Part shown: positions 1-6,638 of the stretch, one piece after another
Position numbering within the stretch: position 1 is the first letter of the stretch
Layout of the letters: each line of letters opens with the position of its first letter
NCBI GenBank assembly: GCA_947626725.1
Contig: CANQTI010000073.1
Coordinates: 1 to 8,826 of the forward strand
DNA length: 8,826 nt
Origin: an uncultured Eisenbergiella sp.
GTDB taxonomy: Bacteria; Bacillota; Clostridia; Lachnospirales; Lachnospiraceae
Direction of reading: 5' to 3'
Program-made: the position numbers and the translations under genes
The notes under the pieces: model-generated
Database searches by the model: none
The model's input: the letters and a program-made list of their open reading frames with translations, nothing else
Told to the model about the DNA's origin: nothing

Positions 1-146
1 AGACTCAGCGGCGTCCTGGCGGACTTGCTTTGTCAAGGACCATTGCGCTTTTCTCCGAGCGCGAGCGTGTCCGGAAAAGGAATGCGCGCACAGGGACGGC
101 CGGGCGGCGCCTGCTCTCCGGGGGCCTGCACTTTTTGCGGGCGGTG

Positions 147-1268
147 TTATCGCTGGGCTGCAGCCAGGTCCAGGGCGCTGCGGATCACCTTGTCCATGTC
201 GTAATATCGGTACTGTCCCAGGCGGCCGCCAAAGAGAACGTTCTCCTCCCGCGCGGCCAGCTGTGCGTACCGCTCGTAAAGCCGCCCATTTTTCTCATCG
301 TTGATGGGATAATAGGGCTCATCCCCCGGCTTCCACTCCGCAGGATATTCTTTCGTGATGACCGTGCCCGCGCCTGTCCCGAACTCAAAATGCTTATGCT
401 CGATGATGCGCGTCCAGGGCACTTCCCGCTCCGTGTAGTTGACCACCGCATTCCCCTGATAATTGTCCTCGTCCGGCAGCTCCTGCGTCTCAAATCGGAG
501 AGAACGGTATTCCAGCGCACCGTAGCAGTAGCCATAATACTCGTCGATCATGCCCGTATAGACCAGCTTATCCCATTCATCCCGCTGTCCCTCCGGCTTT
601 CCGCCGTTCTGCCGGATGAATTCCTGACAGGAAATCCCGGTACGCACCGGACAGCCTTCCAACAGCTTCTCCACAATCTGCGTATAGCCGCCTTTGGGGA
701 TCCCCTGATATGGGTCGTTAAAATAATTGTTGTCGAAGGTGAATCGCAGAGGCAGCCTTCTGATGATGAAAGCGGGCAGTTCCCGGCAATCCCTGCCCCA
801 TTGCTTCTCTGTATACCCTTTCACCAGCTTCTCGTACACATCGCGTCCCGCCAGGGAAAGGGCCTGCTCCTCCAGATTCCGCGGCTCCGTAATATGAAGC
901 TCCCCGATTTGCTCCGCAATTTTCGCCTTCGCCTGGGCCGGTGTCCGCACATTCCACAGACGGCTGAAGGTGTTCATATTAAAAGGAAGATTATAGAGTT
1001 CATCCTGATAAATCGCTACCGGGGAATTGATGTAATGGTTGAATTCCGCAAAACGGTTCACATAATCCCACACTTCCCTGTCGGAAGTGTGAAAAATATG
1101 GGCACCATATTTGTGCACATTGATACCCATCACTTTTTCCGTATATATGTTCCCCGCAATATGATTCCGCTTTTCTACCAGAAGGACCTTTTTGCCGCGC
1201 ACACGCATCTCATGCGCGAACACAGCTGCAAATAATCCTGTTCCGGCTATCAGATAGTCATAATGCAT
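147..1268 (-). CDS. glf: UDP-galactopyranose mutase
   Basis: This flavoenzyme interconverts UDP-galactopyranose and UDP-galactofuranose in the cytoplasm, supplying galactofuranose for capsule, exopolysaccharide or other surface glycans. The 373-aa length is normal for bacterial UGM. An N-terminal FAD-binding Rossmann motif is visible (GTGLFAAVFA, residues 9-18; GSGLFGAVFA is more usual), followed by the dinucleotide-binding acidic end VEKR (31-34). Family signatures follow: YGAHIFHTS (54-62), KQWG (155-158), NNYFNDPYQGIPKGGY (180-195), YTGMIDEYYGY (237-247), ALEYRSLRFE (251-260) with a conserved active-site arginine candidate at R255, and VPWTRIIEHKHF (283-294). The C-terminal FGGRLGQYRYYDMD (346-359) is the usual FAD-contacting end. 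The start is supported by an AAGGAA ribosome binding site just upstream, with GGAGG a little further out. It lies 54 bp downstream of a same-strand XRE gene and is probably cotranscribed with it. No glycosyltransferases are visible within the window. Confidence 0.96.
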   Translation of the reverse strand: MHYDYLIAGTGLFAAVFAHEMRVRGKKVLLVEKRNHIAGNIYTEKVMGINVHKYGAHIFHTSDREVWDYVNRFAEFNHYINSPVAIYQDELYNLPFNMNTFSRLWNVRTPAQAKAKIAEQIGELHITEPRNLEEQALSLAGRDVYEKLVKGYTEKQWGRDCRELPAFIIRRLPLRFTFDNNYFNDPYQGIPKGGYTQIVEKLLEGCPVRTGISCQEFIRQNGGKPEGQRDEWDKLVYTGMIDEYYGYCYGALEYRSLRFETQELPDEDNYQGNAVVNYTEREVPWTRIIEHKHFEFGTGAGTVITKEYPAEWKPGDEPYYPINDEKNGRLYERYAQLAAREENVLFGGRLGQYRYYDMDKVIRSALDLAAAQR

Positions 1269-1322
1269 CTTTCCTTTTCATCCTCCGTCCATGCCCTGCC
1301 GCAGGCCGCTGCCGGCCGGCAA

Positions 1323-1658
1323 TCACTTCGCTTTATATTTCTTGATCTGAATGAAATCCTCCATCAGTCCCAGGATCTTGTCCCGCCCTTCCTGATTGAG
1401 CTTCACATAATACTGCATCACGTGATTTTCCAACAGCTGCTCGCTGATCGTGGTATCCCGTTCCAGAGAACTGAAATCCACCGGATTTAAATTCAGCTTG
1501 TTGCACATCTTGATCACTGTCCCGTAGGCCATCCCGTCAATTCCTCTTTCCAGGGCGGTCACCAGTGTGCTGTAAGGGATCTGCATCTCCAATGCAAATT
1601 GCCTTACGCTGCGGTACTGGCTCAAAATCTCTTTCTTCAAAATCTGTGCTTTTGTCAT
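1323..1658 (-). CDS. Small XRE-family HTH transcriptional regulator
   Basis: A 111-aa cytoplasmic DNA-binding protein. Residues about 17-62 form a Cro/C1-type helix-turn-helix: SVRQFALEMQIPYSTLVTAL is the scaffold and recognition helix pair, and VIKMCNKLNLNPVDF the closing helices typical of XRE proteins. The C-terminal part (about 75-111) is a charged helical tail (LNQEGRDKILGLMEDF), as seen in many small Clostridia XRE regulators and perhaps used for dimerisation. The start is the ATG preceded by GGAGGAG with 5-nt spacing. The frame stays open to a GTG at 1733, but that lies close to the predicted transcription start and lacks an equally good ribosome binding site. A promoter lies at 1747-1775. 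The downstream neighbour on the same strand is glf, so it may sit first in a glf operon. Its target is unknown; autoregulation or glf control would be inference. Confidence 0.88.
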   Translation of the reverse strand: MTKAQILKKEILSQYRSVRQFALEMQIPYSTLVTALERGIDGMAYGTVIKMCNKLNLNPVDFSSLERDTTISEQLLENHVMQYYVKLNQEGRDKILGLMEDFIQIKKYKAK

Positions 1659-1663
1659 GGTAT

Positions 1664-1670
1664 CTCCTCC
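1664..1670 (-). promoter_or_regulatory. Ribosome binding site deciding the XRE start
   Basis: GGAGGAG on the minus strand, 5 nt before the ATG at 1658. It decides in favour of this start over the in-frame GTG at 1733, giving 111 rather than 136 residues. Confidence 0.85.
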
Positions 1671-1746
1671 ATCATAATATTTAATATCGGTTTGATTCGA
1701 TCGATAATCTTTCTTCCGCGCACACACTGCCACGCCCGTTCCCCCT

Positions 1747-1775
1747 ATTTTACACTATAATTCTTCGTCTGGCAA
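1747..1775 (-). promoter_or_regulatory. Sigma-A type promoter for the XRE-glf transcript
   Basis: On the minus strand, TTGCCA (1770-1775, 5 of 6 to the -35 consensus) is separated by exactly 17 bp from TAAAAT (1747-1752, 5 of 6 to the -10 consensus). The start of transcription would be near 1740, giving an untranslated leader of about 80 nt before the XRE start. The rest of 1776-1866 is AT-rich spacer between this promoter and the upstream terminator, with no gene that I can support. Confidence 0.75.
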
Positions 1776-1866
1776 CACCATATTTTCCGATATGTAATTC
1801 TTTGCATAACTTTACAGGAAAACGTGGCGATCAAATACTTTTTTTTGTCATATTTTTACATTCCTC

Positions 1867-1905
1867 AAAAAAAAACGGCCGCGATTTCACAGAAACCGCA
1901 GCCGT
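1867..1905 (-). terminator. Rho-independent terminator after the MBL-fold gene
   Basis: On the minus strand a 14-bp stem (arms 1892-1905 and 1875-1888, two G-U pairs, 3-nt loop) is followed directly by a run of about eight T residues (1874 down to 1867). It lies 41 bp after the stop of the MBL-fold hydrolase gene. It therefore ends the kinase/hydrolase transcript before the XRE promoter. Confidence 0.93.
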
Positions 1906-1946
1906 CTCTCTCTCGCGGACACACCGCCATATTCCATACAACTGAT

Positions 1947-2585
1947 TTACTCTCCGTTCTGAGGGGTCAGAACAATCACCAGCGGTGTGGAAACCAGAGG
2001 CGCTTCTTCATCCAAGGTATACTGAGCACTCTCCAACCTGATAACATTTTTCATCTCCCGCAAAAACGGCTCTGCCGTGCTGATCACATCGTAGCCTCCC
2101 TCCGCGCTCCGATAATGCATCGGGATCACGCGCTTCGGCTTCAGCTCCCGGACCAGTCCGGCCGCCTGCGCCGCATCGATGGTGAAAAAACCGCCCACCG
2201 GAATCATCAGAAGATCCAAACCGGTAAGCGCCGCCTTCTGCTCAGGCTCCGGCCCGCAGCCCAGATCTCCCAAATGTGCGATCCTGCAGACACCGTCCGA
2301 GAGCAGATGAATCGTATTCGGACCGCGCTTCGTACCCCGCACATCATCGTGATACGTTTCCAACCGCGTCACTTCCAGCGGCACGGCCTTGTTCCCGGCG
2401 GGTTCGAGCGTCACGCAGCCCCTCGCATTGTGGTCGCCGTGTTCATGGCTGCATAACACCTGATTCGCCTTCTCCCGCACCGGCCGATATCCCGGCACGG
2501 ACCCGTCCGCATAAGGATCCAGAACGACCGACCAGCTTTCCGTCTCCACCCGGAAACAGGAATGTCCTATCCATGTGATTTTCAT
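1947..2585 (-). CDS. Metallo-beta-lactamase-fold hydrolase (UPF0173/UlaG-like)
   Basis: A 212-aa cytoplasmic MBL-fold metal-dependent hydrolase of the compact type annotated as UPF0173 or 'MBL fold metallo-hydrolase', related in layout to the lactonase UlaG. The start KITWIGHSCFRVE is the family's usual N-terminal strand pair. The metal site is complete: HEHGDH (47-52, HxHxDH), a further His at 79, GD at 106-107 (HLGDLG) and H157 in IPMHY. PVGGFFTID (129-137) is a family signature. The start is the ATG at 2585, where homology begins and GGAAGG/GGTGG precede it; an open upstream extension of 18 codons overlaps the kinase 3' end and is not needed. It begins 43 bp after the kinase stop on the same strand and ends at the terminator at 1867-1905, so the two are probably cotranscribed. 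The substrate cannot be told from sequence. Confidence 0.93.
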   Translation of the reverse strand: MKITWIGHSCFRVETESWSVVLDPYADGSVPGYRPVREKANQVLCSHEHGDHNARGCVTLEPAGNKAVPLEVTRLETYHDDVRGTKRGPNTIHLLSDGVCRIAHLGDLGCGPEPEQKAALTGLDLLMIPVGGFFTIDAAQAAGLVRELKPKRVIPMHYRSAEGGYDVISTAEPFLREMKNVIRLESAQYTLDEEAPLVSTPLVIVLTPQNGE

Positions 2586-2628
2586 GATCCACCAACCTTC
2601 CTTGTGTATGACAGCTACTTTGAAACAG

Positions 2629-4107
2629 TCACTTGACACCGTATGTTTCGTAATAACACCAGGGACTCAGATATGCCTCCGGCACAGGCTCCGGCATTTC
2701 AAAAGAACGGTATTCATTCGGTCTGGAGGTATAGACCCGGACCGTAAAGCGCCAGGCGTTTCCCCTTTCTGACAGATATTCGCTCCGAATCCGGATCCCA
2801 CCCCTGCCCAGGCTGACAATATCTTCTTTGGTCAGGTAGCTGTTTGTCACACAGGTGCCGGATTTATCATACACCCATACGTCAAAAATATCCTTGTCAG
2901 CATACTCCTCGAGGTTATCCCAGGTGGCGACAAATTCCTGTCCCAGTTCACCATCCTGAATTTTCCATGCCAGTCCTGTGGGCGCAGGCAGCGGCGGCGC
3001 GTCTTCTCCCGTATATGTGAACGCGTCCGAAACCGCATATGGACTGTCCGCGAAATGAACGCCGTCTCCCAGCGCGGATACCGTAAAATAGTAGGTCCCG
3101 TCACCCTCCAGTTCCGACACCAGACTGTAAAGGAAATCCATATCATTCGGCAGATTGCCGGTGGCCATCCCTGTCCGCAGCCAGTCCTCACTGTCCGGGG
3201 CAGGCGGCGTCTTTGACCGATAAAGTCTCCATCGAAACGCCACAGCGCCCCCCTCACCGGAATCCGGGACATTCTCCCACACCGCCGTCCCCGTCTCTCC
3301 GTCCCAGTGCGGATCGTCCGGCGCAGGAAGGACCGTAAGCGCCTTCCCCGTATTTCCATATATGCCCCACAGCAGAAGCACACAGGAAAGAACCGCAAAA
3401 AAGAACACCGCCCCGCACACCCACAGCGGAAACCGTCCTGCAAAAGCGAAAGCCCGTCTCACCTGACGGACAGACTGATATCGCTTATCCGGGTCCAGCT
3501 CTGTACACTTCAGCAAAATCCTTTTATAACAAAGGCGCTGTGCATACGTCCCCAAAAGCTGACGCAGCGTCACTCCCAGCGCATAAATATCTGTCCGCTC
3601 GTCTGTCTGCGCAAAACCGTATTGCTCTGGCGGCGCATATCCTCGGGTGCCCAACAGTCTCGTATCCTGTTCCAAATCGTCCTTTTGCATCCGGGCCGCA
3701 TCAAAATCAATCAGACGGATGTGCCCGTCTGCCGCCAGAAGAATATTGGACGGTTTAATATCCCGGTGAATGATCCCCTTTCCATGAAGGAACTCCAACA
3801 CCTGACACAATTCCCGCACTGCCTTTTTGATCTGTCCTTCCGACAGCCTTACGCTGCCAAGAGATTGTCCCTCTATATATTCCTCTATGACCGTAACAGT
3901 GTCCTCATCCTGAATCACTTCATACAGTCTGGGCAGTCCCGGATGGACACACTCCTTCAGCACCGCATACACGGGATATCTGCCGTTCAACAGCTTCCGG
4001 ACACAGGGCTTTCCGCTGTCCTTTTCCCGTACCAGTTCCACGATACCCTTTTCACTCCGTTTAATCAGCCGGAGTTGTTCATATTCCATCTCTGTGACTT
4101 CTGCCAT
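2629..4107 (-). CDS. Membrane Ser/Thr protein kinase with FN3-like ectodomain
   Basis: A 492-aa Hanks-type kinase. The cytoplasmic kinase domain spans about 12-222: candidate beta3 lysine K38 (CVRKLL), a possible helix-C Glu at 52, catalytic HRDIKPSN (114-121, D116, K118, N121), metal-binding DFD (134-136, in place of DFG), P+1 loop GTRGYAPPE (153-161) and DIYALG (173-178). The glycine loop is poor: no GxGxxG is visible around 15-25. One transmembrane helix follows at about 227-250. The remaining 240 residues should lie outside the cell and look beta-rich, probably two fibronectin-III-like domains (about 258-367 and 371-470; note YYFTVSALGDGVHFADSP and PAPTGLAWKI). No PASTA repeats are present, so this is not the PrkC/PknB cell-wall kinase. 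It is divergent from an XRE regulator across a palindromic promoter and is followed by an MBL-fold hydrolase. Kinase identity is firm; ligand and substrates are unknown. Confidence 0.93.
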   Translation of the reverse strand: MAEVTEMEYEQLRLIKRSEKGIVELVREKDSGKPCVRKLLNGRYPVYAVLKECVHPGLPRLYEVIQDEDTVTVIEEYIEGQSLGSVRLSEGQIKKAVRELCQVLEFLHGKGIIHRDIKPSNILLAADGHIRLIDFDAARMQKDDLEQDTRLLGTRGYAPPEQYGFAQTDERTDIYALGVTLRQLLGTYAQRLCYKRILLKCTELDPDKRYQSVRQVRRAFAFAGRFPLWVCGAVFFFAVLSCVLLLWGIYGNTGKALTVLPAPDDPHWDGETGTAVWENVPDSGEGGAVAFRWRLYRSKTPPAPDSEDWLRTGMATGNLPNDMDFLYSLVSELEGDGTYYFTVSALGDGVHFADSPYAVSDAFTYTGEDAPPLPAPTGLAWKIQDGELGQEFVATWDNLEEYADKDIFDVWVYDKSGTCVTNSYLTKEDIVSLGRGGIRIRSEYLSERGNAWRFTVRVYTSRPNEYRSFEMPEPVPEAYLSPWCYYETYGVK

Positions 4108-4135
4108 ATTCCGTCCCTATGGCCCCTGTCCCTTC

Positions 4136-4164
4136 TTGTCATAATTCCGAACATTTGCTATAAT
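4136..4164 (+). promoter_or_regulatory. Promoter of the plus-strand XRE regulator
   Basis: TTGTCA (4136-4141, 5 of 6 to the -35 consensus), a 17-bp spacer, then a perfect TATAAT (4159-4164) preceded by TGC, an extended -10. Transcription would start near 4171, about 22 nt before the ATG at 4193, with GAGGGG (4181-4186) as the ribosome binding site. The -10 box lies inside the palindrome at 4154-4173. Confidence 0.85.
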
Positions 4165-4173
4165 TATAGCAAA
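4154..4173. promoter_or_regulatory. Perfect 20-bp palindrome, candidate shared operator
   Basis: TTTGCTATAATTATAGCAAA is a perfect inverted repeat, unlikely by chance at this position. It lies in the 85 bp between the divergent kinase and XRE genes and contains a TATAAT box on each strand (plus 4159-4164, minus 4163-4168), both with the extended TGC element. The minus-strand -10 would serve the kinase, with only a weak -35 (TTGCAC, 4186-4191). A dimeric repressor bound here would cover both -10 boxes. The adjacent XRE protein is the obvious candidate, but its binding is inference. Confidence 0.75.
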
Positions 4174-4192
4174 AAGAAAAGAGGGGTGCAAG

Positions 4193-4711
4193 ATGAACGC
4201 AAAAAAAGCGGGTCCTACAAACGCAAAAAAAGCGGGTCCTGCTGCCGCCATAAATGCAGAATCAAATACTGCATATAAAAACACCGAAACGCTGCGCAAC
4301 GAGCTCAAAGCCGTCACAGACATCGAGGATTATCTGTCCGTCAATCGGGCTCATCTCCTTCCCCGCACACAACCGCTTGCCCAACATCTGACCCTCCTTC
4401 TGCGTAAAAAAAGGCTGAAACGGGGAGATGTCGCGCGCGCATCCTTATTGGACCGCGTATATGTTTACCAGATTTTTTCCGGGAAACGTACCCCTTCCCG
4501 CGACAAGCTGATCGCTCTGGCTTTCGGGATGCGGCTTTCCACAGACGAAACACAGCAAATGCTCAAGCTTTCCGGCAACCTGGAGTTATATGCCAAATGC
4601 GAGCGGGATGCCCTGATCCTGTTTGCCATGCAGAAAGGAATGAGTATCCAGCAGGCGAACGACCTGCTGTTTGCCCACGAGGAAAAGCTGCTGGGTACGC
4701 AAGGGGAATAA
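4193..4711 (+). CDS. XRE-type HTH regulator paired with the kinase
   Basis: A 172-aa protein and the only plus-strand gene. The centre (about 62-126) is a Cro/C1-type helix-turn-helix: LRKKRLKRGDVARASLLD, then VYVYQIFSGKRTPSRDKL with the recognition helix, then LAFGMRLSTDETQQML. The C-terminal segment (about 132-170, CERDALILFAMQKGMSIQQA) is helical; from memory this arrangement recurs in Clostridia regulators found next to Ser/Thr kinases. Residues 2-17 are a perfect-looking duplication (NAKKAGPT, NAKKAGPA), and the next 20 or so are low-complexity, so the N-terminus is probably flexible and basic. The start is supported by GAGGGG 6 nt upstream and by a promoter placed 22 nt before it; a later start would lose the ribosome binding site. 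It probably represses itself and the kinase through the palindrome at 4154-4173, and could be a phosphorylation target of that kinase. Both roles are inference. Confidence 0.87.
   Translation: MNAKKAGPTNAKKAGPAAAINAESNTAYKNTETLRNELKAVTDIEDYLSVNRAHLLPRTQPLAQHLTLLLRKKRLKRGDVARASLLDRVYVYQIFSGKRTPSRDKLIALAFGMRLSTDETQQMLKLSGNLELYAKCERDALILFAMQKGMSIQQANDLLFAHEEKLLGTQGE
4196..4240 (+). repeat. 24-nt in-frame tandem duplication
   Basis: Two copies of a 24-nt unit (4196-4219 and 4220-4243) are identical over their first 21 nt and encode NAKKAGPT and NAKKAGPA directly after the start codon. Each copy carries a run of seven A residues, a potential slippage site. Confidence 0.9.
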
Positions 4712-4743
4712 AAAGCTGCCGTGATCATGACACGGCAGCTTTT
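4711..4743. terminator. Bidirectional intrinsic terminator between convergent genes
   Basis: A perfect 13-bp stem (4711-4723 with 4731-4743: AAAAGCTGCCGTG and its complement) with a 7-nt loop begins at the last base of the XRE stop codon. The A/T ends of the stem provide a U-tract in either direction (four on plus, five on minus). It can serve both the plus-strand XRE gene and the minus-strand cardiolipin synthase, whose stop is at 4818. Confidence 0.88.
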
Positions 4744-4817
4744 CCATTCACAGAAGCGGATTTTTCCAGCCATACCGGCAAAACCGCCTTTCTCTATATT
4801 TTCCCGCAGTACTGCCC

Positions 4818-6503
4818 TTAAAGCAGCGGTGCGACCGCCTTCAGGACGAAGCCCTTCAGCTTCACGGTCCACTTTTCGTTCTTCACCGTCTCCGGCGTCA
4901 CCCGGCGGCATTTGGCCAGCGTTTCCTCAAAATCCGCCTCGATCTGCGGAATGCATGCGGTCCGGTACAGATAGGACGCGCATTCGAAATGGTGATAGAG
5001 GCTGCGGTAATCCAGGTTGATGGTGCCCACCACCGCGCGGCAGTCGTCGCTGACGAATACCTTGGCATGAACGAAGCCGGGCGTATATTCATAGATCTCC
5101 ACGCCGGAATCCAGCAGGGAGCGGTAGTGGCCCTTCGCCAGCGCGTAGGGCATGGGTTTATCCGGAATGCCCGGCAGGATCAGCTTCACCTCCACGCCCT
5201 TCTCCGCCGCGAACTTCAGCGCGGTCTCCATCTCCCCGTCCAGGATCAGATAGGGAGACATGATGTGGACATACTTCACGGCCCGGTTCAGGATATCCAT
5301 ATAGATCCGTTCGCCCACCTTATCGCCGTCCAGCGGGCAGTCCCCGAACGGGAGCACGAAGCCGCTGCCCTCTTTCGCGGCCTTTTCCGACACTTCTGAA
5401 TGCGGGACAGACAGGGTTCCCTTCTCCGGCGCTTCCGAATGCGGATCGACGGTTTTCTTTTCCTCCCCGTCCAAATACCGATCAGCCACGACTCCCTTTG
5501 CCGGCGCTTCCAGATACGGATCGAACACGGCTTCCTTTTCCGTGATGTTCCACATCTGCAGGAACAGCAGCGTAAAGCTCCTGACCGCCTCCCCCTTCAG
5601 CATGATGGCGGTATCCTTCCAGTGTCCGAACCGCTCCCGCTGATTGATGTATTCGTCCGCCAGGTTCACGCCGCCGGTGAAGGCCGTATGGCCGTCGATC
5701 ACCAGGATCTTGCGATGATCCCGGTAATTATAGTGGGTGGAAAGGAACGGCGTGACGGGCGCGAACATCTTGCACCTGATGCCCAGCTCCTTCATCTTCT
5801 TCGGATAATTGAAGGGGAGCGTGGAAAATTCGCAGGTGCCGTCGTACATGACGCGCACCTCCACGCCCTCCCGGACCTTTTCCGCCAGGATCTCCAGGAT
5901 CCTGCCCCACATGAGCCCTTCTTCGATGATAAAATATTCCATGAAAATGAAGTGCTTCGCCGCCTTTAGCTGCGGGAGCATGGCCTCAAATTTCGCTTCC
6001 CCGGAAGGAAAATACGTCGCATCCGTGTGGGAGTACACGGGAAAACAGCCGCTCCTGCGCACATAGCGCGCTAACGCCGCCTCCTCCGGATCCGCCTGCT
6101 CCAGCGCTTCCCATGCGGCTTCGTCCTGCCCGATCTTTTCTTTCGTCTGCCCGATCAGCTGTTCCAGCCGTCCCTGCACGGCCCGATGCCCGATCTCGCT
6201 CTGGGTATACCAGAAAAGCAGCGCGCCGAACACTGGCAGCAGCATGATCACGATCAGCCACGTGATCTTCGCCGTGGGGTCGATCCTGCTGTTGATCAGA
6301 TAGAGCACCATGAAAACCGTGAACACCACCGTCCCGCCGAACAGATGCGGCAGGAACTGCGCGAACCGGTACAGCATCAGGAACAAAAACGCGGCCTGCA
6401 AAAGCAGCAGTACGATCATGATGCCCACCCGGCTGAATATCGCGTAAAAAAGCCCCTTCTGTCCTTTTTTCAGCAGGCTCAGCCCGCGATCTGAAAGCTC
6501 CAT
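4818..6503 (-). CDS. cls: Cardiolipin synthase (phospholipase D family)
   Basis: A 561-aa membrane enzyme that condenses two phosphatidylglycerol molecules into cardiolipin and glycerol at the cytoplasmic membrane. Two membrane helices are visible at about 26-48 and 56-70, with a further hydrophobic segment at about 79-98 (the usual cardiolipin synthase N-terminus). Both HKD motifs are intact: H263-x-K265-x4-D270 (HRKILVID) followed by GGVN (277-280), and H479-x-K481-x4-D486 (HAKVFVSD) followed by GTIN (493-496). MEYFII (188-193) and MSPYLI (415-420) are the usual strand signatures of each half. The start has GGAGG 8 nt upstream. The protein is some 50 residues longer than the common form of about 500 residues, because of a repeat-rich insert at about 328-378 between the two HKD halves. 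The gene stands alone: its own promoter is proposed at 6561-6589 and it is convergent with the XRE gene. Confidence 0.95.
   Translation of the reverse strand: MELSDRGLSLLKKGQKGLFYAIFSRVGIMIVLLLLQAAFLFLMLYRFAQFLPHLFGGTVVFTVFMVLYLINSRIDPTAKITWLIVIMLLPVFGALLFWYTQSEIGHRAVQGRLEQLIGQTKEKIGQDEAAWEALEQADPEEAALARYVRRSGCFPVYSHTDATYFPSGEAKFEAMLPQLKAAKHFIFMEYFIIEEGLMWGRILEILAEKVREGVEVRVMYDGTCEFSTLPFNYPKKMKELGIRCKMFAPVTPFLSTHYNYRDHRKILVIDGHTAFTGGVNLADEYINQRERFGHWKDTAIMLKGEAVRSFTLLFLQMWNITEKEAVFDPYLEAPAKGVVADRYLDGEEKKTVDPHSEAPEKGTLSVPHSEVSEKAAKEGSGFVLPFGDCPLDGDKVGERIYMDILNRAVKYVHIMSPYLILDGEMETALKFAAEKGVEVKLILPGIPDKPMPYALAKGHYRSLLDSGVEIYEYTPGFVHAKVFVSDDCRAVVGTINLDYRSLYHHFECASYLYRTACIPQIEADFEETLAKCRRVTPETVKNEKWTVKLKGFVLKAVAPLL
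5370..5522 (-). repeat. Four-unit degenerate repeat in the cls interdomain linker
   Basis: This codes for residues about 328-378 of the cardiolipin synthase. Four units of 12-13 residues can be lined up: DPYLEAPAKGVVA, DRYLDGEEKKTV, DPHSEAPEKGTLS and VPHSEVSEKAAKE. Units one and three also match closely in DNA. The segment is charged, Pro/Glu/Lys-rich and probably disordered, and it falls between the two HKD domains where the usual enzyme has a short loop. Confidence 0.75.
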
Positions 6504-6560
6504 ATCGTTTTCCTCCTTCGCAGTCCGTCCGCCTTTGGACGGCCCTCTTTTGCTTCCTCT

Positions 6561-6589
6561 ATCTTACTCCCATTTTGCCGCAAAGTAAA
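6561..6589 (-). promoter_or_regulatory. Possible cls promoter
   Basis: On the minus strand, TTTACT (6584-6589) and TAAGAT (6561-6566) are spaced by 17 bp, each 4 of 6 to consensus. Transcription would start near 6554 and give a leader of about 50 nt with a 6-bp GC-rich hairpin (6525-6542), then GGAGG at 6512-6516. The spacing is ideal but the boxes are only moderate. Confidence 0.4.
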
Positions 6590-6638
6590 CTTCTATCTCA
6601 TGGCGGTTCCGGAAAACCGTTCCCGCTCCCGGCATTCC

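Noticed and set aside
30..36. TTGACA-like string on the minus strand near the left edge
   Set aside because: No -10 box is found at 15-19 bp, so it is not called a promoter.
30..1235. 401-codon plus-strand open frame
   Set aside because: It is antisense to glf, whose protein has the full set of UGM signatures; the plus frame translation has no recognisable features.
1659..1733. 25-codon N-terminal extension of the first XRE protein (GTG start)
   Set aside because: The predicted transcript starts near 1740 and the GGAGGAG site fits the ATG at 1658.
1824..2456. 210-codon plus-strand open frame
   Set aside because: It lies antisense to the MBL-fold hydrolase and runs through its terminator; the translation is low-complexity and His/Arg-rich.
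2586..2639. 18-codon N-terminal extension of the MBL-fold protein
   Set aside because: It overlaps the kinase stop and the family similarity begins at KITWIGHSC, with ribosome binding site sequence just before that ATG.
3307..4278. 323-codon plus-strand open frame
   Set aside because: It is antisense to the kinase catalytic domain and then overlaps the XRE gene out of frame; the real genes explain both parts.
5400..5969. 189-codon plus-strand open frame
   Set aside because: It is a mirror of the cardiolipin synthase reading frame.
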